Made by a program: the position numbers and the translations under genes. This document shows positions 35,897 through 45,701 of a DNA stretch of 64,000 bases, one piece after another (the stretch's first letter is position 1; each line of letters opens with the position of its first letter). Source of the DNA: JALHST01 sp963798435 (GTDB lineage Bacteria > Bacteroidota > Bacteroidia > Flavobacteriales > Flavobacteriaceae); assembly GCA_963798435.1 (NCBI GenBank), contig CAWCTF010000004.1:1178001-1242000 (forward strand). The letters run 5' to 3'. Below the pieces are notes generated by a model. The model was not told the DNA's origin. It made no database searches and was given only the letters and a program-made list of their open reading frames with translations.

Positions 35897-35923
35897 AAAA
35901 GGCTTTTAGCATAGCTGAAAGCC
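35897..35923 (-). terminator. Terminator of gcvP
   Basis: A 10-bp stem (35901-35910 with 35914-35923, one G-U) and a 3-nt loop, followed by four Ts on the minus strand. It lies 28 nt after the gcvP stop. Confidence 0.65.
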
Positions 35924-35950
35924 CCATAAATAGTGACATAAACGAAATCG

Positions 35951-38801
35951 TCAGGCCTCTATATATGCCTCCATTGGAGCACAGGTACACATCAAATTAC
36001 GGTCTCCATACGCATCGTCGGCCCTACGTACCGAAGGCCAGAATTTATTTTCGGAAACAAAGGGCAAGGGAAATGCTGCTTGCTGACGGCTATAGGGAAA
36101 GTCCCAAGTATCACTCGTCAGCATCTGCAACGTGTGCGGCGAATTTTTTAGGATATTATTAGGTTCATCTATAGAGGTACCATCAATTTCAGACCGTATT
36201 GACAACATGGCATCGCAAAAGCGATTTAGTTCTGCTAAGCTTTCGCTTTCGGTAGGTTCGATCATAAGCGTCCCGGCTACGGGAAACGATACCGTAGGAG
36301 CATGAAAGCCATAGTCCATAAGACGTTTGGCGATATCGGTGACTTCTATACCTTGCTGCTTAAATGGCCTGCAATCGATGATCATTTCATGGGCGGCCCG
36401 CCCTTTTTCACCGGTGTACAAAACATCAAATTTGCCATTTAACCGTTCTTTGATATAATTTGCATTTAAGATGGCAACCATGGTGGCTTCCCGCAGTCCT
36501 TTTTCACCTAGCATTTTAATATATCCATAAGAGATCAAACAAGCAAGGGAACTACCCCATGGAGCCGCTGAAATTGCGGTGATGGCATTTTTACCCCCGG
36601 TTTCGATAACCGGATTCCCAGGTAAAAAGGGCACCAATTGTTCGGCAACACAGATCGGACCTACTCCAGGGCCTCCACCGCCATGCGGAATCGCAAAGGT
36701 TTTATGTAAATTAAGGTGACATACATCGGCGCCGATCGTAGCAGGATTCGTCAGGCCCACTTGAGCATTCATATTGGCACCATCCATATATACTTGCCCT
36801 CCATGGTCATGTATCAACTTTGTAATTTGTCGGATCGACGATTCAAAAACCCCATGTGTTGAAGGATAGGTGACCATGAGCGCGGCTAAATTTGCGGAAT
36901 GCAGTATGACTTTATCTTCTAGGTCGGCTAGATCGATATTCCCTTTTTCATCGGTTTTAGTAACGACTACTTGCATGCCAGCCATCACTGCCGAGGCAGG
37001 ATTCGTACCGTGAGCCGATGCAGGGATGATGCAGATCGTACGATGGCCTTCGTTGCGCGATTCGTGGTAGGCACGAATGACCATCAAACCTGCATATTCT
37101 CCTTGGGCACCTGAATTCGGCTGTAGTGACGTAGCGGCAAAACCAGTGATTGATGAAAGATTTTCGGCTAGTTCTTTTAAAACGATTTGATATCCTGCTG
37201 CTTGTTCAATAGGAACGAACGGATGGATGTTGGCCCAGCGCGCCATACTTAAGGGCAACATTTCAGAAGCGGCATTCAGCTTCATTGTGCAAGAACCTAG
37301 CGAAATCATAGAATGGTTCAGGGAAAGATCTTTCCGCTCCAATTTTTTGATATAACGCATCAGTTCGGTTTCCGAATGATACGAATTGAAGATCTCGTTT
37401 TCAAGGTAGGGAATGGTGCGAGCGATGCGTCCGTTCAGTATCGATTGTGGGGTCAAGGTATCTATATTGACACTTTTTTTACCCAAGGCCTCGGCAAAAA
37501 CGGCAAGAATGTCATTCACATCGGCCATGGAGGTGGCTTCATTCAGTGAAATCGCAAGGGTTTCTGCGTCGATATATAAAAAATTGATGCCTTTTTTTTC
37601 GGCAAGTGGCTTTATTTTATTTGCAGCCATCTTTACCCTAAGGGTGTCGAAATATAACGTATTCGTTTGATCAATCCCCAGTATTGATAAGCCTTCGGCA
37701 AGTTTTACCGTCTTGGCATGTACCTGCTCGGCAATAAAACGCAGTCCTTTAGGACCGTGATACACCGCATACATGCCGGCCATCACTGCTAAGAGAACCT
37801 GTGCCGTGCAAATATTCGAGGTGGCCTTGTCGCGCTTAATATGCTGTTCCCGGGTCTGGAGCGCCATACGAAGTGCAGGCTTGCCATCGGTATCCTTGGT
37901 CAAGCCGATTATACGGCCAGGGATACTTCTTTTATATTCGTCCTTTGTGGCAAAAAATGCGGCATGTGGCCCACCATACCCCAATGGGATCCCAAAGCGT
38001 TGCGTAGTGCCTACTACCACATCGACACCGAATTCCCCTGGGGGGGTCAGCAGTACCAAGCTTAATATATCGGCCGCCACAGCCACTTTAATTTCGTGTT
38101 CCCGGGCTTTGGAAACAAAGTCTGCAAAGTCATAAACTTGGCCATGTTTTCCGGGATATTGTAGCAGTGCCCCATAAAACGAGTCGCCAAAGTCAAATGT
38201 ATCATGGTCCCCGACGACCAACTCGATACCCAAAGGCATCGAACGCGTTTTTAAGAGCGAAAGTGTTTGGGGTAGGACATCTTCAGAGACGAAAAATTTC
38301 ACGACTTGGTTTTTCTTTTGATTCTCGATTGCGCAATTCGAATAACATGGTCATTGCTTCAGCTGCCGCGGTACTTTCGTCCAGTAGGGAAGCGTTGGCC
38401 AATGACATGCCTGTAAGATCACATATTACCGTCTGGAAGTTCAAAAGAGCTTCCAACCGGCCTTGTGCTATTTCTGCCTGATACGGGGTATAGGCCGTAT
38501 ACCATCCTGGATTTTCTAAAATATTCCGTTTGATTACCGAAGGAACGATCGACTCATGGTATCCCAGGCCGATGTACGATTTGAAGACCTTATTTTTTTC
38601 CGCCAAGTGTTGGATGTACGATAAAAATTCATGTTCGCTCATTGGCGCATCAAGGCCTAAGGGCTTTTTAAGTCGAATATCATCTGGAATCGTCTCAAGA
38701 ATCAATTGTTCAACGCTCGCTACACCAACCGTTTTAAGCATGTGTAGGTAGTCCGCTTCCTGGATTCCGATATGTCGTCTTGCAAATACGTCCGTCCTCA
38801 T
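35951..38801 (-). pseudogene. gcvP: Glycine dehydrogenase (decarboxylating) GcvP, broken by one frameshift
   Basis: P-protein of the glycine cleavage system, normally ~950 residues. Residues 1-165 (MRTDVFARRHIG to FELRNRE) are in one frame, open to 38283. The other ~785 residues (KFFVSEDVLPQTLSLLKTRS onward) are in the next frame. The two frames overlap at 38283-38330. Dropping one A from the AAAAA run at about 38312-38317 joins them as ...RNRESKENQVVKFFVSED. Everything else is intact, including the PLP-lysine region NLHKTFAIPHGGGGPGVGP. This is either a recent frameshift or a homopolymer sequence error; if real, glycine cleavage would be lost. Confidence 0.92.
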
Positions 38802-38927
38802 ATTTTTATCCTTTTTTTAGCAAAATAAGGTCGACAAAATTAGGGATTAATTTGCGTAAATCAGCCATTTTAAGTCAGGCCCGTAGTAAAGTTTTTAACC
38901 AAAATCCTGGGTTATGAACAGTTTGGT

Positions 38928-38935
38928 TACATTTG
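38928..38935 (+). promoter_or_regulatory. -7 box upstream of the UbiA-like gene
   Basis: TACATTTG matches TAnnTTTG; weak -33. About 105 bp upstream of the ATG at 39040. Confidence 0.4.
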
Positions 38936-39039
38936 CCTTTACAAACCTATTTTTGGCACTCTAAGGATAAAGGGCGCCTGATTATTTGATTGCAAGAGCA
39001 CTTCGGAAGAAACGCTCCAGGCTACTGGCCAGGAAGACT

Positions 39040-39864
39040 ATGAAATTCCTTCACCGTATATTCGACTTTTACTTAGATGCTAGTATGCATGTAGGTTTGG
39101 CCGTCTGGGCCTTGTTGCAGATAACGGGCCGGCTCCTGGAATTTGAAGTAGACGCCAATCTGTCGTATTTTCTTTTTTTCGGCACCATCGCCTGCTATAA
39201 TTTTGTGAAATATGGTGTGGAAGCTAAAAAGTACATTTTGGTAGCCAAAACATACCAACGCTATATTCAACTAGCCAGCTTAATAGCTTTGGGAATAGCA
39301 CTTTACCACTTTTATTTTTTAGCGCCTCGAATTTGGCTGATTAGCAGTTGCATGGCACTATTAACCGGTTTATACGCCCTTCCGGTTTTACCAAAGGCCA
39401 AAAATCTGCGAAGTCTCGGCCTTTTGAAAATCGTTTTGGTCAGTCTTATTTGGAGCATTTCGACGGTTATTTTGCCAATCATCGCAAATAATGAATCGCT
39501 ACCTTGGGATGCCTATATAGAATCACTGCAGCGTTTTATTCTCGTACTGGTGCTCCTTATTCCTTTTGAAATTAGAGATCTTCAATATGATTCCCCGATG
39601 CTTAGGACCTTACCTCAGCGTATTGGTGATGCGAATTCTAAAAAGATAGGGGTTGTGGCAGCCATGTTCTTTTTCGCACTTACTTTTTTAAAAGTTGATA
39701 TAAGGCCCTTGGATCTTATCAGTAAGGCGGTTCTGTTTATACTCTTGATAATTGCCTTGATGAGGACCAAGGGAAAACAATCAAAGTATTTTGCCTCCTT
39801 TTGGGTGGAAGGGATACCGATTCTATGGTGGCTTTTGATTGAGGGCCTACTTGTAACCCCTTAG
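39040..39864 (+). CDS. UbiA-superfamily-like polytopic membrane protein
   Basis: 274 residues from the ATG at 39040, with seven to eight hydrophobic helices. The layout resembles UbiA prenyltransferases. CYNFVKYGVE sits where the first Asp-rich motif (NxxxDxxxD) is expected but lacks its aspartates. FEIRDLQYDSPMLRTLPQRIG matches the second motif (DxxxD before xTLPxxxG). LRSLGLLKIVLVSLIWSIST is also UbiA-like. With the first motif degenerate, prenyl transfer is uncertain. The 3' end overlaps the convergent anti-sigma-like gene by 4 bp. Confidence 0.65.
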   Translation: MKFLHRIFDFYLDASMHVGLAVWALLQITGRLLEFEVDANLSYFLFFGTIACYNFVKYGVEAKKYILVAKTYQRYIQLASLIALGIALYHFYFLAPRIWLISSCMALLTGLYALPVLPKAKNLRSLGLLKIVLVSLIWSISTVILPIIANNESLPWDAYIESLQRFILVLVLLIPFEIRDLQYDSPMLRTLPQRIGDANSKKIGVVAAMFFFALTFLKVDIRPLDLISKAVLFILLIIALMRTKGKQSKYFASFWVEGIPILWWLLIEGLLVTP

Positions 39865-40088
39865 AATTTTTTCTGTAGTTCCCGTTTCATCGCTATTTTT
39901 TCGGCCGCGGTGAGCGTTTTTAAATTGGCTTTTTTGCAAAGGGAGGTAAGCTGGGTGTTTTTCTTAATAAAACTGGCACATGTACTGCAATAAAGTACAT
40001 GAAATTGCAATTTTATCTTTTCAATAATCGTGGCCTCGTCATATTGCGATTTATTGCAAATTACAGTGGCCTCATCACATGAAATCAT
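39861..40088 (-). CDS. Small anti-sigma-like zinc-binding protein
   Basis: 75 residues, no membrane segment. The motif HVLYCSTCASF (His-x3-Cys-x2-Cys, about residues 29-36) is that of zinc anti-sigma (ZAS) domains. CDEATVICNKSQYDEA precedes it. It overlaps the sigma-factor gene by 4 bp (ATGA), the usual arrangement for an ECF sigma and its anti-sigma. No ORF-track-independent evidence of binding exists in sequence, so the role is inferred from motif and coupling. Confidence 0.75.
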   Translation of the reverse strand: MISCDEATVICNKSQYDEATIIEKIKLQFHVLYCSTCASFIKKNTQLTSLCKKANLKTLTAAEKIAMKRELQKKF

Positions 40089-40645
40089 CTTTTAAACCAA
40101 TTTTGATTCAGGCATCCCATCAAGGCGGTTCTGGCCCTATGGATCATTACCCAAAGGTTTGACGGATTAATATCAAGCTCCTTACAAATATCCTCGGTGC
40201 TCATACCTTGAACCGTTTTCATATTAAACACCAGGGACTGTTTTTCTGGGAGTTTTGAAATACATTCCTGAATGGCCATTCCCAGTTCCTCATTCTCAAT
40301 GGCATCATTCTCGAAAGCGCTAAAAGGGTCGGCAACCTGTTCTTCCAACCAACTGCCCTCATCCTCGCGATCGGTGCCATAGCTCATACGTACTTCGGCC
40401 TTGCCTTTTTTCGAGTTGATTTTTCGGTAATGGTCTATAACCTTTCTTTTTAGGATAGCAATTAGCCAAGTTCGTTCGGCGGCCTCACCTTTATAGTTTT
40501 TAGCCGATTTTAATCCTGCGAAAAAAGTATCCTGGACCAAATCCTTGGCAACCTCCGAATCACTGACGCGCGTAACGGCGTAGTTATAGAGATAATCTGC
40601 ATAGGTATCAACCCACGCATCGGGATGTAACTGGTGCGCCGTCAT
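40085..40645 (-). CDS. ECF RNA polymerase sigma factor
   Basis: 186 residues from the ATG at 40643-40645. A TTG further upstream (40664-40666) is inside the -7 box and cannot be the start. Region 2: YADYLYNYAVTRV, DLVQDTFFAGLKSAKNYKG. Region 4: LPEKQSLVFNMKTVQGMSTEDICKEL followed by NPSNLWVMIHRAR, the HTH. It is coupled to the downstream ZAS-like protein. Target promoters unknown; the MSTEDI..EL variant is common in Bacteroidota. Confidence 0.92.
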   Translation of the reverse strand: MTAHQLHPDAWVDTYADYLYNYAVTRVSDSEVAKDLVQDTFFAGLKSAKNYKGEAAERTWLIAILKRKVIDHYRKINSKKGKAEVRMSYGTDREDEGSWLEEQVADPFSAFENDAIENEELGMAIQECISKLPEKQSLVFNMKTVQGMSTEDICKELDINPSNLWVMIHRARTALMGCLNQNWFKR

Positions 40646-40663
40646 TTTGTTTTTTAAAAGTAT

Positions 40664-40671
40664 CAAAAATA
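40664..40671 (-). promoter_or_regulatory. -7 box of the sigma-factor operon
   Basis: TATTTTTG on the minus strand, an exact TAnnTTTG match 18 nt upstream of the ATG. No clear -33. Confidence 0.5.
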
Positions 40672-40844
40672 GTCTGATTTTGGGAAACTTTATTTTTTAA
40701 GAAGCCAAAAGGAGACCTTGTTATAATTACTGCCTCGAAATTACAATGAATTTCGCCTTTTTTCTCCATAAGATCATTTTTAATCTGCAAGGATCGGCAG
40801 CATGTTCCTGCAATTCCTTAATTTTGGAATAAATAGAAATCCCT

Positions 40845-41201
40845 ATGCGACCTATTTCTTTTTTGGCCCTTATATTTTTCGTGAACCTGGGCTGTTCACA
40901 AATGAAGTCAAAACCTATCACCGAGGTTTCACAAGATGAACTCAAAAACGGGGTGTTGGTCGATGTGCGTACGCCCGAAGAATTCAATGCCGGTCATTTA
41001 AACGATGCCGTAAACATCAACTGGTATGATGCCGATTTCGCAGACCAATTCAAGGATATTGACAATGCTAAAACCATCTACGTATATTGTAAAATGGGCG
41101 GTAGAAGTTCAAAGGCCCAAGCGCGGCTTACAGAACTTGGGTTTATGAACGTCGTGAATCTCGAAGGAGGATATGATACGTGGATAAAAGCACAAAAATA
41201 A
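40845..41201 (+). CDS. Rhodanese-domain lipoprotein
   Basis: 118 residues. Lipobox VNLGC (Cys17) after a short signal peptide predicts a lipid-anchored periplasmic protein. A single rhodanese domain: LVDVRTPEEFNAGHL, then the active loop YCKMGGRSSKA with Cys82. It would carry a persulfide; the sulfur donor and acceptor are unknown. A -7 like TAATTTTG is at 40819-40826. Confidence 0.9.
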   Translation: MRPISFLALIFFVNLGCSQMKSKPITEVSQDELKNGVLVDVRTPEEFNAGHLNDAVNINWYDADFADQFKDIDNAKTIYVYCKMGGRSSKAQARLTELGFMNVVNLEGGYDTWIKAQK

Positions 41202-41216
41202 AGGCCCGCGGTTTTA

Positions 41217-41738
41217 TTAAAGCAGTTTTTGCGCCACTTCCTGCCAGTTGTTTACCCGTTCGAACTCTTTGTTCCCGACATTGTGGGGAGAAGTAAAAAG
41301 TAAGGGCCTTCCATCGAATTTTTCGAGATTATACGTGCGATCGTCAATGAGGATATCTCCTTTTAAAATATGCTTGTCACCGCACAAAATTCTATTTTTC
41401 CAATGGATAAACGGAAAATGTTCATCGAGCCATTCTGATTTTTCACGTAAGGAAATCGGAAATTCCATCGCGGCCGAGGCGATGTACACCTCATATTTTC
41501 GGGCAAGTTCCTTTAAAACGGCCTGACTGTCATGAATGGGCTTTAGCGCCCTGAAAAACCCTTCGAGCGAAGTATGTCGATAGATGCTTTCTCGCCGATC
41601 CAAGGGTACACTTTGCCAAACTTCATTGCCGTGACATTCCGCTGCCGAAAGTTCCTCTTTATAGTCTAAATTGTATTGGGCAATGTGGGCAGCAAAGGTG
41701 TCTGCTATTACTTCATCCATGTCAACAAATAGTATCAT
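41217..41738 (-). CDS. 5'(3')-deoxyribonucleotidase (HAD superfamily)
   Basis: 173 residues. HAD motif I is FVDMDEVIAD at the N-terminus (nucleophile Asp6 and Asp8), with ASAAMEFP (motif II region) and DILIDDRTYNLEKF (motif III/IV). This is the NT5C family, which dephosphorylates deoxynucleoside monophosphates. It is convergent with the rhodanese gene (15 bp apart). Confidence 0.9.
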   Translation of the reverse strand: MILFVDMDEVIADTFAAHIAQYNLDYKEELSAAECHGNEVWQSVPLDRRESIYRHTSLEGFFRALKPIHDSQAVLKELARKYEVYIASAAMEFPISLREKSEWLDEHFPFIHWKNRILCGDKHILKGDILIDDRTYNLEKFDGRPLLFTSPHNVGNKEFERVNNWQEVAQKLL

Positions 41739-41785
41739 CAGCTATTTTTTAAATGTAAAAAACCAACACGATTTCAAAAGCCCTT

Positions 41786-43813
41786 TTAACCGACTTTCCT
41801 GAGAAGGCCGGCTCGTTCTAATAGCGCTTCGATTTTAGGGGCACTGCCACGAAAACGAAGATACAAATCCATTGGTTTCTCGGTCCCACCCTTTGATAAG
41901 ACATTTTCCATAAATTTTGTTGCCACTTCATTATTAAATATTCCCATTTCCTTAAAATAGGCGAAAGCATCCGCGTCTAGCACCTCGGCCCATTTATAAC
42001 TGTAATATCCCGAGGAATAACCTCCTTGAAAAATATGGGAAAAAGAAGTACTCATACACGTTTCAGGGGTATCAGGATAGATTTGGGTGCCTGCAAAAGC
42101 TTCGTTCTCATGTTTTTTGACGTCTTTGATGGCACCTGGATCCGCGCCGTGCCAGGACATATCGAGTAGACCGAAGCTAATTTGGCGCAAGGTGGCCATT
42201 CCTTCCTGAAAATTGGAGGAATCCTTTATTTTTTGCACTAATTCCATGGGGATTGTCTCCCCGGTTTGATAGTGTTTGGCGAAAAGTTCAAGGGCTTCTT
42301 TTTCGAAACACCAATTTTCCATTATCTGGCTAGGAAGTTCTACAAAATCCCAATAGACCGACGTACCGGAAAGGCTGGGATATCTTGTATTTGCCAACAT
42401 GCCATGCAATCCGTGGCCGAATTCATGAAACAAGGTGGTCACTTCATTAAAGGTGAGGAGTGAGGGCTTGCTGGGAGTAGATCTCGTAAAATTACAGACG
42501 TTCGAGATATGCGGTCGAATGTTTTCGTCTTCGTATCGGTACTGTGGTTTATAGGAGGTCATCCAAGCTCCGCCCCGTTTGCCTTTGCGCGGATGAAAAT
42601 CTGCATAAAACACGGCCATAAATTGATGATTGGCAGTGTATACCCGATATGTTTTGACTTCCTCATGGTATTTTTCGATATCGAATACCTCTTCAAATCG
42701 AAGCCCGAATAATTTTTCAGCAATTTTGAACACCCCGGCAATTACATTTTCCAATTTAAAGTAGGGCTTTAATAATTCATCGTCGAGGTTAAAGCGTTTT
42801 TGTTTTAATTTTTCGGAATAGTAGCTGCTATCCCATTTTTCGAGGCGATCGATGCCGTCCAATTCTTTGGCGAAATCCTCCAATTGCGTGTATTCCAACT
42901 CTGCTGCCGGTTTGGCCTTATCGAGCAATTCATTTAGAAAGGCATATACTTTATCAGGGGTCTCGGCCATACGTTCCTCGAGCACAAAATGTGCATGGGT
43001 AGCATATCCCAACAAATTTGCCCTTTCATGTCGCAACCGTGTGATTTTTAGGACATTTTCCTGATTGTCCTTGCCGTCGTTGTGGAAACATTTACTGCCA
43101 TAGGCCAGGGCGAGTTCTTTTCGAAGGGTGCGATTGTTCGCATATTTCATAAAGGGAATATAGCTGGGAAAATCTAAGGTAATTAGCCAGCCTTCCTTTT
43201 CCTTTGATTTTGCCAGTTGTGCTGCTGCCTCTTTTTCCCCTTCAGGCAGGCCGTCAAGATCTTTTTCATCGGGCAGGTGCATTTCATAGGTATTGGTCTC
43301 GGACAGGACATTCTCGCCAAAGGTCAATTTTAGTTTAGAAAGCTCGGCATCGATTTCCCGCAACCGCTTCTTTTTGCCATCGGGCAGATTGGCGCCATTG
43401 CGACTGAAGCTCTTGTATTTTTTATCCAATAAGGTTTCCTGTTCCACATCCAAGGTTAAGGTGTCCCTAAGGTCATATACTGATTTTACCTTGCTGAACA
43501 AGGCTGCATTTAACGTAATGTCATTACTGAATTCTGAAAGCAACGGGGATATTTCCTGCGCTATTTTTTGAATATCCTCATTGGTCTCGGCGGCATTCAG
43601 ATTGAAAAACACGCTTGAAACGCGATCTAATTGCCTTCCTGAATATTCCAAGGCCTCAATGGTATTTTCAAAAGTGGCAGCTTCTGCACGATTTGCAATT
43701 ACATCGATTTCTGCACGGGCGTCCTCGATTGCCTTGAGAAAGGCGGGTGTAAAATCTTCATTTTTGATCGATGAAAAAGGGGCGGTATCGAAAGGTTGTA
43801 ATAGGGGGTTCAT
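41786..43813 (-). CDS. M3 family zinc metallopeptidase (oligopeptidase A / Dcp type)
   Basis: 675 residues from the ATG at 43811-43813 (MNPLLQPFDTAPF, the usual family start). No signal peptide, so cytoplasmic oligopeptide degradation is likely. The zinc motif LFHEFGHGLHGM has HEFGH at residues 463-467, with the third ligand Glu downstream (FVELPSQIMENW). The N-terminal helical domain and C-terminal SYKWAEVLDADAF are typical. It is separated from purE by a heptanucleotide array. Confidence 0.95.
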   Translation of the reverse strand: MNPLLQPFDTAPFSSIKNEDFTPAFLKAIEDARAEIDVIANRAEAATFENTIEALEYSGRQLDRVSSVFFNLNAAETNEDIQKIAQEISPLLSEFSNDITLNAALFSKVKSVYDLRDTLTLDVEQETLLDKKYKSFSRNGANLPDGKKKRLREIDAELSKLKLTFGENVLSETNTYEMHLPDEKDLDGLPEGEKEAAAQLAKSKEKEGWLITLDFPSYIPFMKYANNRTLRKELALAYGSKCFHNDGKDNQENVLKITRLRHERANLLGYATHAHFVLEERMAETPDKVYAFLNELLDKAKPAAELEYTQLEDFAKELDGIDRLEKWDSSYYSEKLKQKRFNLDDELLKPYFKLENVIAGVFKIAEKLFGLRFEEVFDIEKYHEEVKTYRVYTANHQFMAVFYADFHPRKGKRGGAWMTSYKPQYRYEDENIRPHISNVCNFTRSTPSKPSLLTFNEVTTLFHEFGHGLHGMLANTRYPSLSGTSVYWDFVELPSQIMENWCFEKEALELFAKHYQTGETIPMELVQKIKDSSNFQEGMATLRQISFGLLDMSWHGADPGAIKDVKKHENEAFAGTQIYPDTPETCMSTSFSHIFQGGYSSGYYSYKWAEVLDADAFAYFKEMGIFNNEVATKFMENVLSKGGTEKPMDLYLRFRGSAPKIEALLERAGLLRKVG

Positions 43814-43856
43814 GTATTTATTATGATTCAAGGTCTAAAGTTTAATGTTCAAGATT

Positions 43857-43937
43857 TACTGTGTACTGATTACTGCTAACTGATTACTGCTCACTGCCTA
43901 CTGCTTACTGTTCACTGATTACTGTTCACTGTTCACC
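43857..43937. repeat. Heptanucleotide tandem array (NNACTGN), about 11 units
   Basis: Consecutive 7-bp units such as TTACTGT, GTACTGA, TTACTGC, TCACTGC and CTACTGC run without interruption. The right end enters the purE coding region, so the last purE codons and its stop are repeat sequence. The same units, read on the other strand as CAGTNNN, make the larger array at 57696-57871. Confidence 0.9.
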
Positions 43938-44410
43938 GACTTCGCCCCTTTGATAACTTTGTCTTTTAGCCCCTCTTTATACGACACAATTTTATCAAGC
44001 ACGGCAGCATCGGCGCTCCCGATGATCTGGGCGGCAAGAATACCTGCATTTTTAGCTCCATTCAGGGCCACGGTGGCCACAGGAACCCCTCCGGGCATCT
44101 GTAATATCGATAAGATAGAATCCCATCCATCAATCGAATTACTGCTTTTGATAGGTACCCCGATAACGGGCAATGGCGACAAGGAGGCGATCATGCCAGG
44201 TAGGTGGGCGGCACCTCCTGCACCGGCTATGATTACCGTGTATCCATTTTTATGGGCATTTTTGCCAAAATCGAATAATTTATCCGGGGTACGATGGGCC
44301 GAAACGATGTCGACATCCACCATAATCTCAAATTCCCTTAAAATATCAACGGCTTCCTGCATTACGGGCAGGTCACTGGTACTGCCCATTACTACGGCTA
44401 CTTTACCCAT
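43919..44410 (-). CDS. purE: N5-carboxyaminoimidazole ribonucleotide mutase PurE
   Basis: 163 residues. Class I PurE of de novo purine synthesis, converting N5-CAIR to CAIR. Motifs: VAVVMGSTSDLPVM, VDIVSAHRTPDK (catalytic His), IAGAGGAAHLPGM. It starts 1 bp after purK ends. The final residues SVNSEQ are encoded by the heptanucleotide array, so the original C-terminus may have been altered. Confidence 0.96.
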   Translation of the reverse strand: MGKVAVVMGSTSDLPVMQEAVDILREFEIMVDVDIVSAHRTPDKLFDFGKNAHKNGYTVIIAGAGGAAHLPGMIASLSPLPVIGVPIKSSNSIDGWDSILSILQMPGGVPVATVALNGAKNAGILAAQIIGSADAAVLDKIVSYKEGLKDKVIKGAKSVNSEQ

Positions 44411-44411
44411 C

Positions 44412-45572
44412 TTATTCTGATTTACTGATTACCTGTATTGTTTCCTTCACTAGTTGAGCTGCTTCCCGTGCCTTCGCCAGATCCTCATTTACAATGGTGA
44501 CATGGCCCATTTTTCGAAAAGGCCGGGTTTGTTTTTTGCCATAAATATGAGGGGTTACACCTTCCATAGCTAAAATTCGGCCGATATTATGATAGAGCAC
44601 GTCTCCTGTATGTCCTTCGGCGCCCACTAAATTTACCATAACGCCGGCCACTTTGCTGTCGGTGTTGCCCAACGGAAGGTCTAAAATGGCCCGGAGATGC
44701 TGTTCAAACTGGTTGGTATAACTAGCCTCAATGCTATAATGGCCACTATTATGGGGCCTAGGGGCTACCTCATTGACTAATATCCGATCGTCCTTTGTTA
44801 GAAACAATTCGACCGCCAAAAGTCCGACATGTCTTAATTTTTCGGAAACCTTTAAAGCGACATCCTGTGCTTTTTGTGCCACATCTGCTGCAATTCGGGC
44901 AGGGCAAATAACATATTCAACCTGATTTGCTTCCGGGTGAAACTCCATTTCGACCACCGGATACGTTCGAACCTGGCCACTTGCTGAACGAGCTATAATA
45001 ACGGCCAATTCATTTTTAAAGGGAATCAAGTCTTCGGCGATACATTCACCAGGCGGCAGGCCTTCAAGGTCTTCTACTTTCCGAACTACCTTTACGCCTT
45101 GCCCATCATAGCCAAATTGTGCAATTTTCCATACGAATGGCAGGCTCAGGCCCCCGTTGTCAAGACAATCCTTAATCTCGCTTTTGTAAGCAAATCGATG
45201 AAAATCGGCCGTTGGGATGTCATTATCTATATAGAAAAGTTTTTGTTTGGCCTTGTTCTGTATCGTACGTAGCGCGTGCGTTGGGGGTAGTACTTTTATT
45301 CCTTCACTTTCCAGCTTTTCAAGGGCATCTAAATTTACGTTCTCGATTTCGATGGTTAACACATCGACCCGTTTTCCAAAGTTGTATACGGCATTATAAT
45401 CCAGCAGATCACCCTTCACGAATGTAGTGCAGCCAATACTACATGGAGCGTCATCTGAAGGGTCCATGACATTGGTTGCAATATCCCATTTGCGGGTTTC
45501 GGTCAATAGCATTTTGCCAAGCTGTCCGCCGCCAAGGATTCCTAATGTAAAGTCAGAAGAAAAAAATTCCAT
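44412..45572 (-). CDS. purK: N5-carboxyaminoimidazole ribonucleotide synthetase PurK
   Basis: 386 residues from the ATG at 45570-45572 (MEFFSSDFTLGILGGGQLGKML). ATP-grasp enzyme that carboxylates AIR and partners PurE. ILGGGQLGKM, the ATP-grasp QFGYDGQGVKVV, and EVAPRPHNSGHYSIEA are all present. First gene of purKE, divergent from hpt-adk with about 130 bp between the start codons. Confidence 0.96.
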   Translation of the reverse strand: MEFFSSDFTLGILGGGQLGKMLLTETRKWDIATNVMDPSDDAPCSIGCTTFVKGDLLDYNAVYNFGKRVDVLTIEIENVNLDALEKLESEGIKVLPPTHALRTIQNKAKQKLFYIDNDIPTADFHRFAYKSEIKDCLDNGGLSLPFVWKIAQFGYDGQGVKVVRKVEDLEGLPPGECIAEDLIPFKNELAVIIARSASGQVRTYPVVEMEFHPEANQVEYVICPARIAADVAQKAQDVALKVSEKLRHVGLLAVELFLTKDDRILVNEVAPRPHNSGHYSIEASYTNQFEQHLRAILDLPLGNTDSKVAGVMVNLVGAEGHTGDVLYHNIGRILAMEGVTPHIYGKKQTRPFRKMGHVTIVNEDLAKAREAAQLVKETIQVISKSE

Positions 45573-45666
45573 ACGATTTAATTGGCCCAATTTATGGGTT
45601 GTACCACAAAAATACGTCTAAATCTTAAATCCCGGCCTATGCGTTAAAAAAGAGAAATCAAAATAG

Positions 45667-45674
45667 TATCTTTG
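45667..45674 (+). promoter_or_regulatory. -7 box of the hpt-adk promoter
   Basis: TATCTTTG, exact TAnnTTTG. It overlaps an upstream TTG codon (45672), which therefore cannot be the translation start; the TTG at 45702 is preferred. Confidence 0.6.
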
Positions 45675-45701
45675 CCATCCCATCAACAAAATATTTTAGC
45701 C

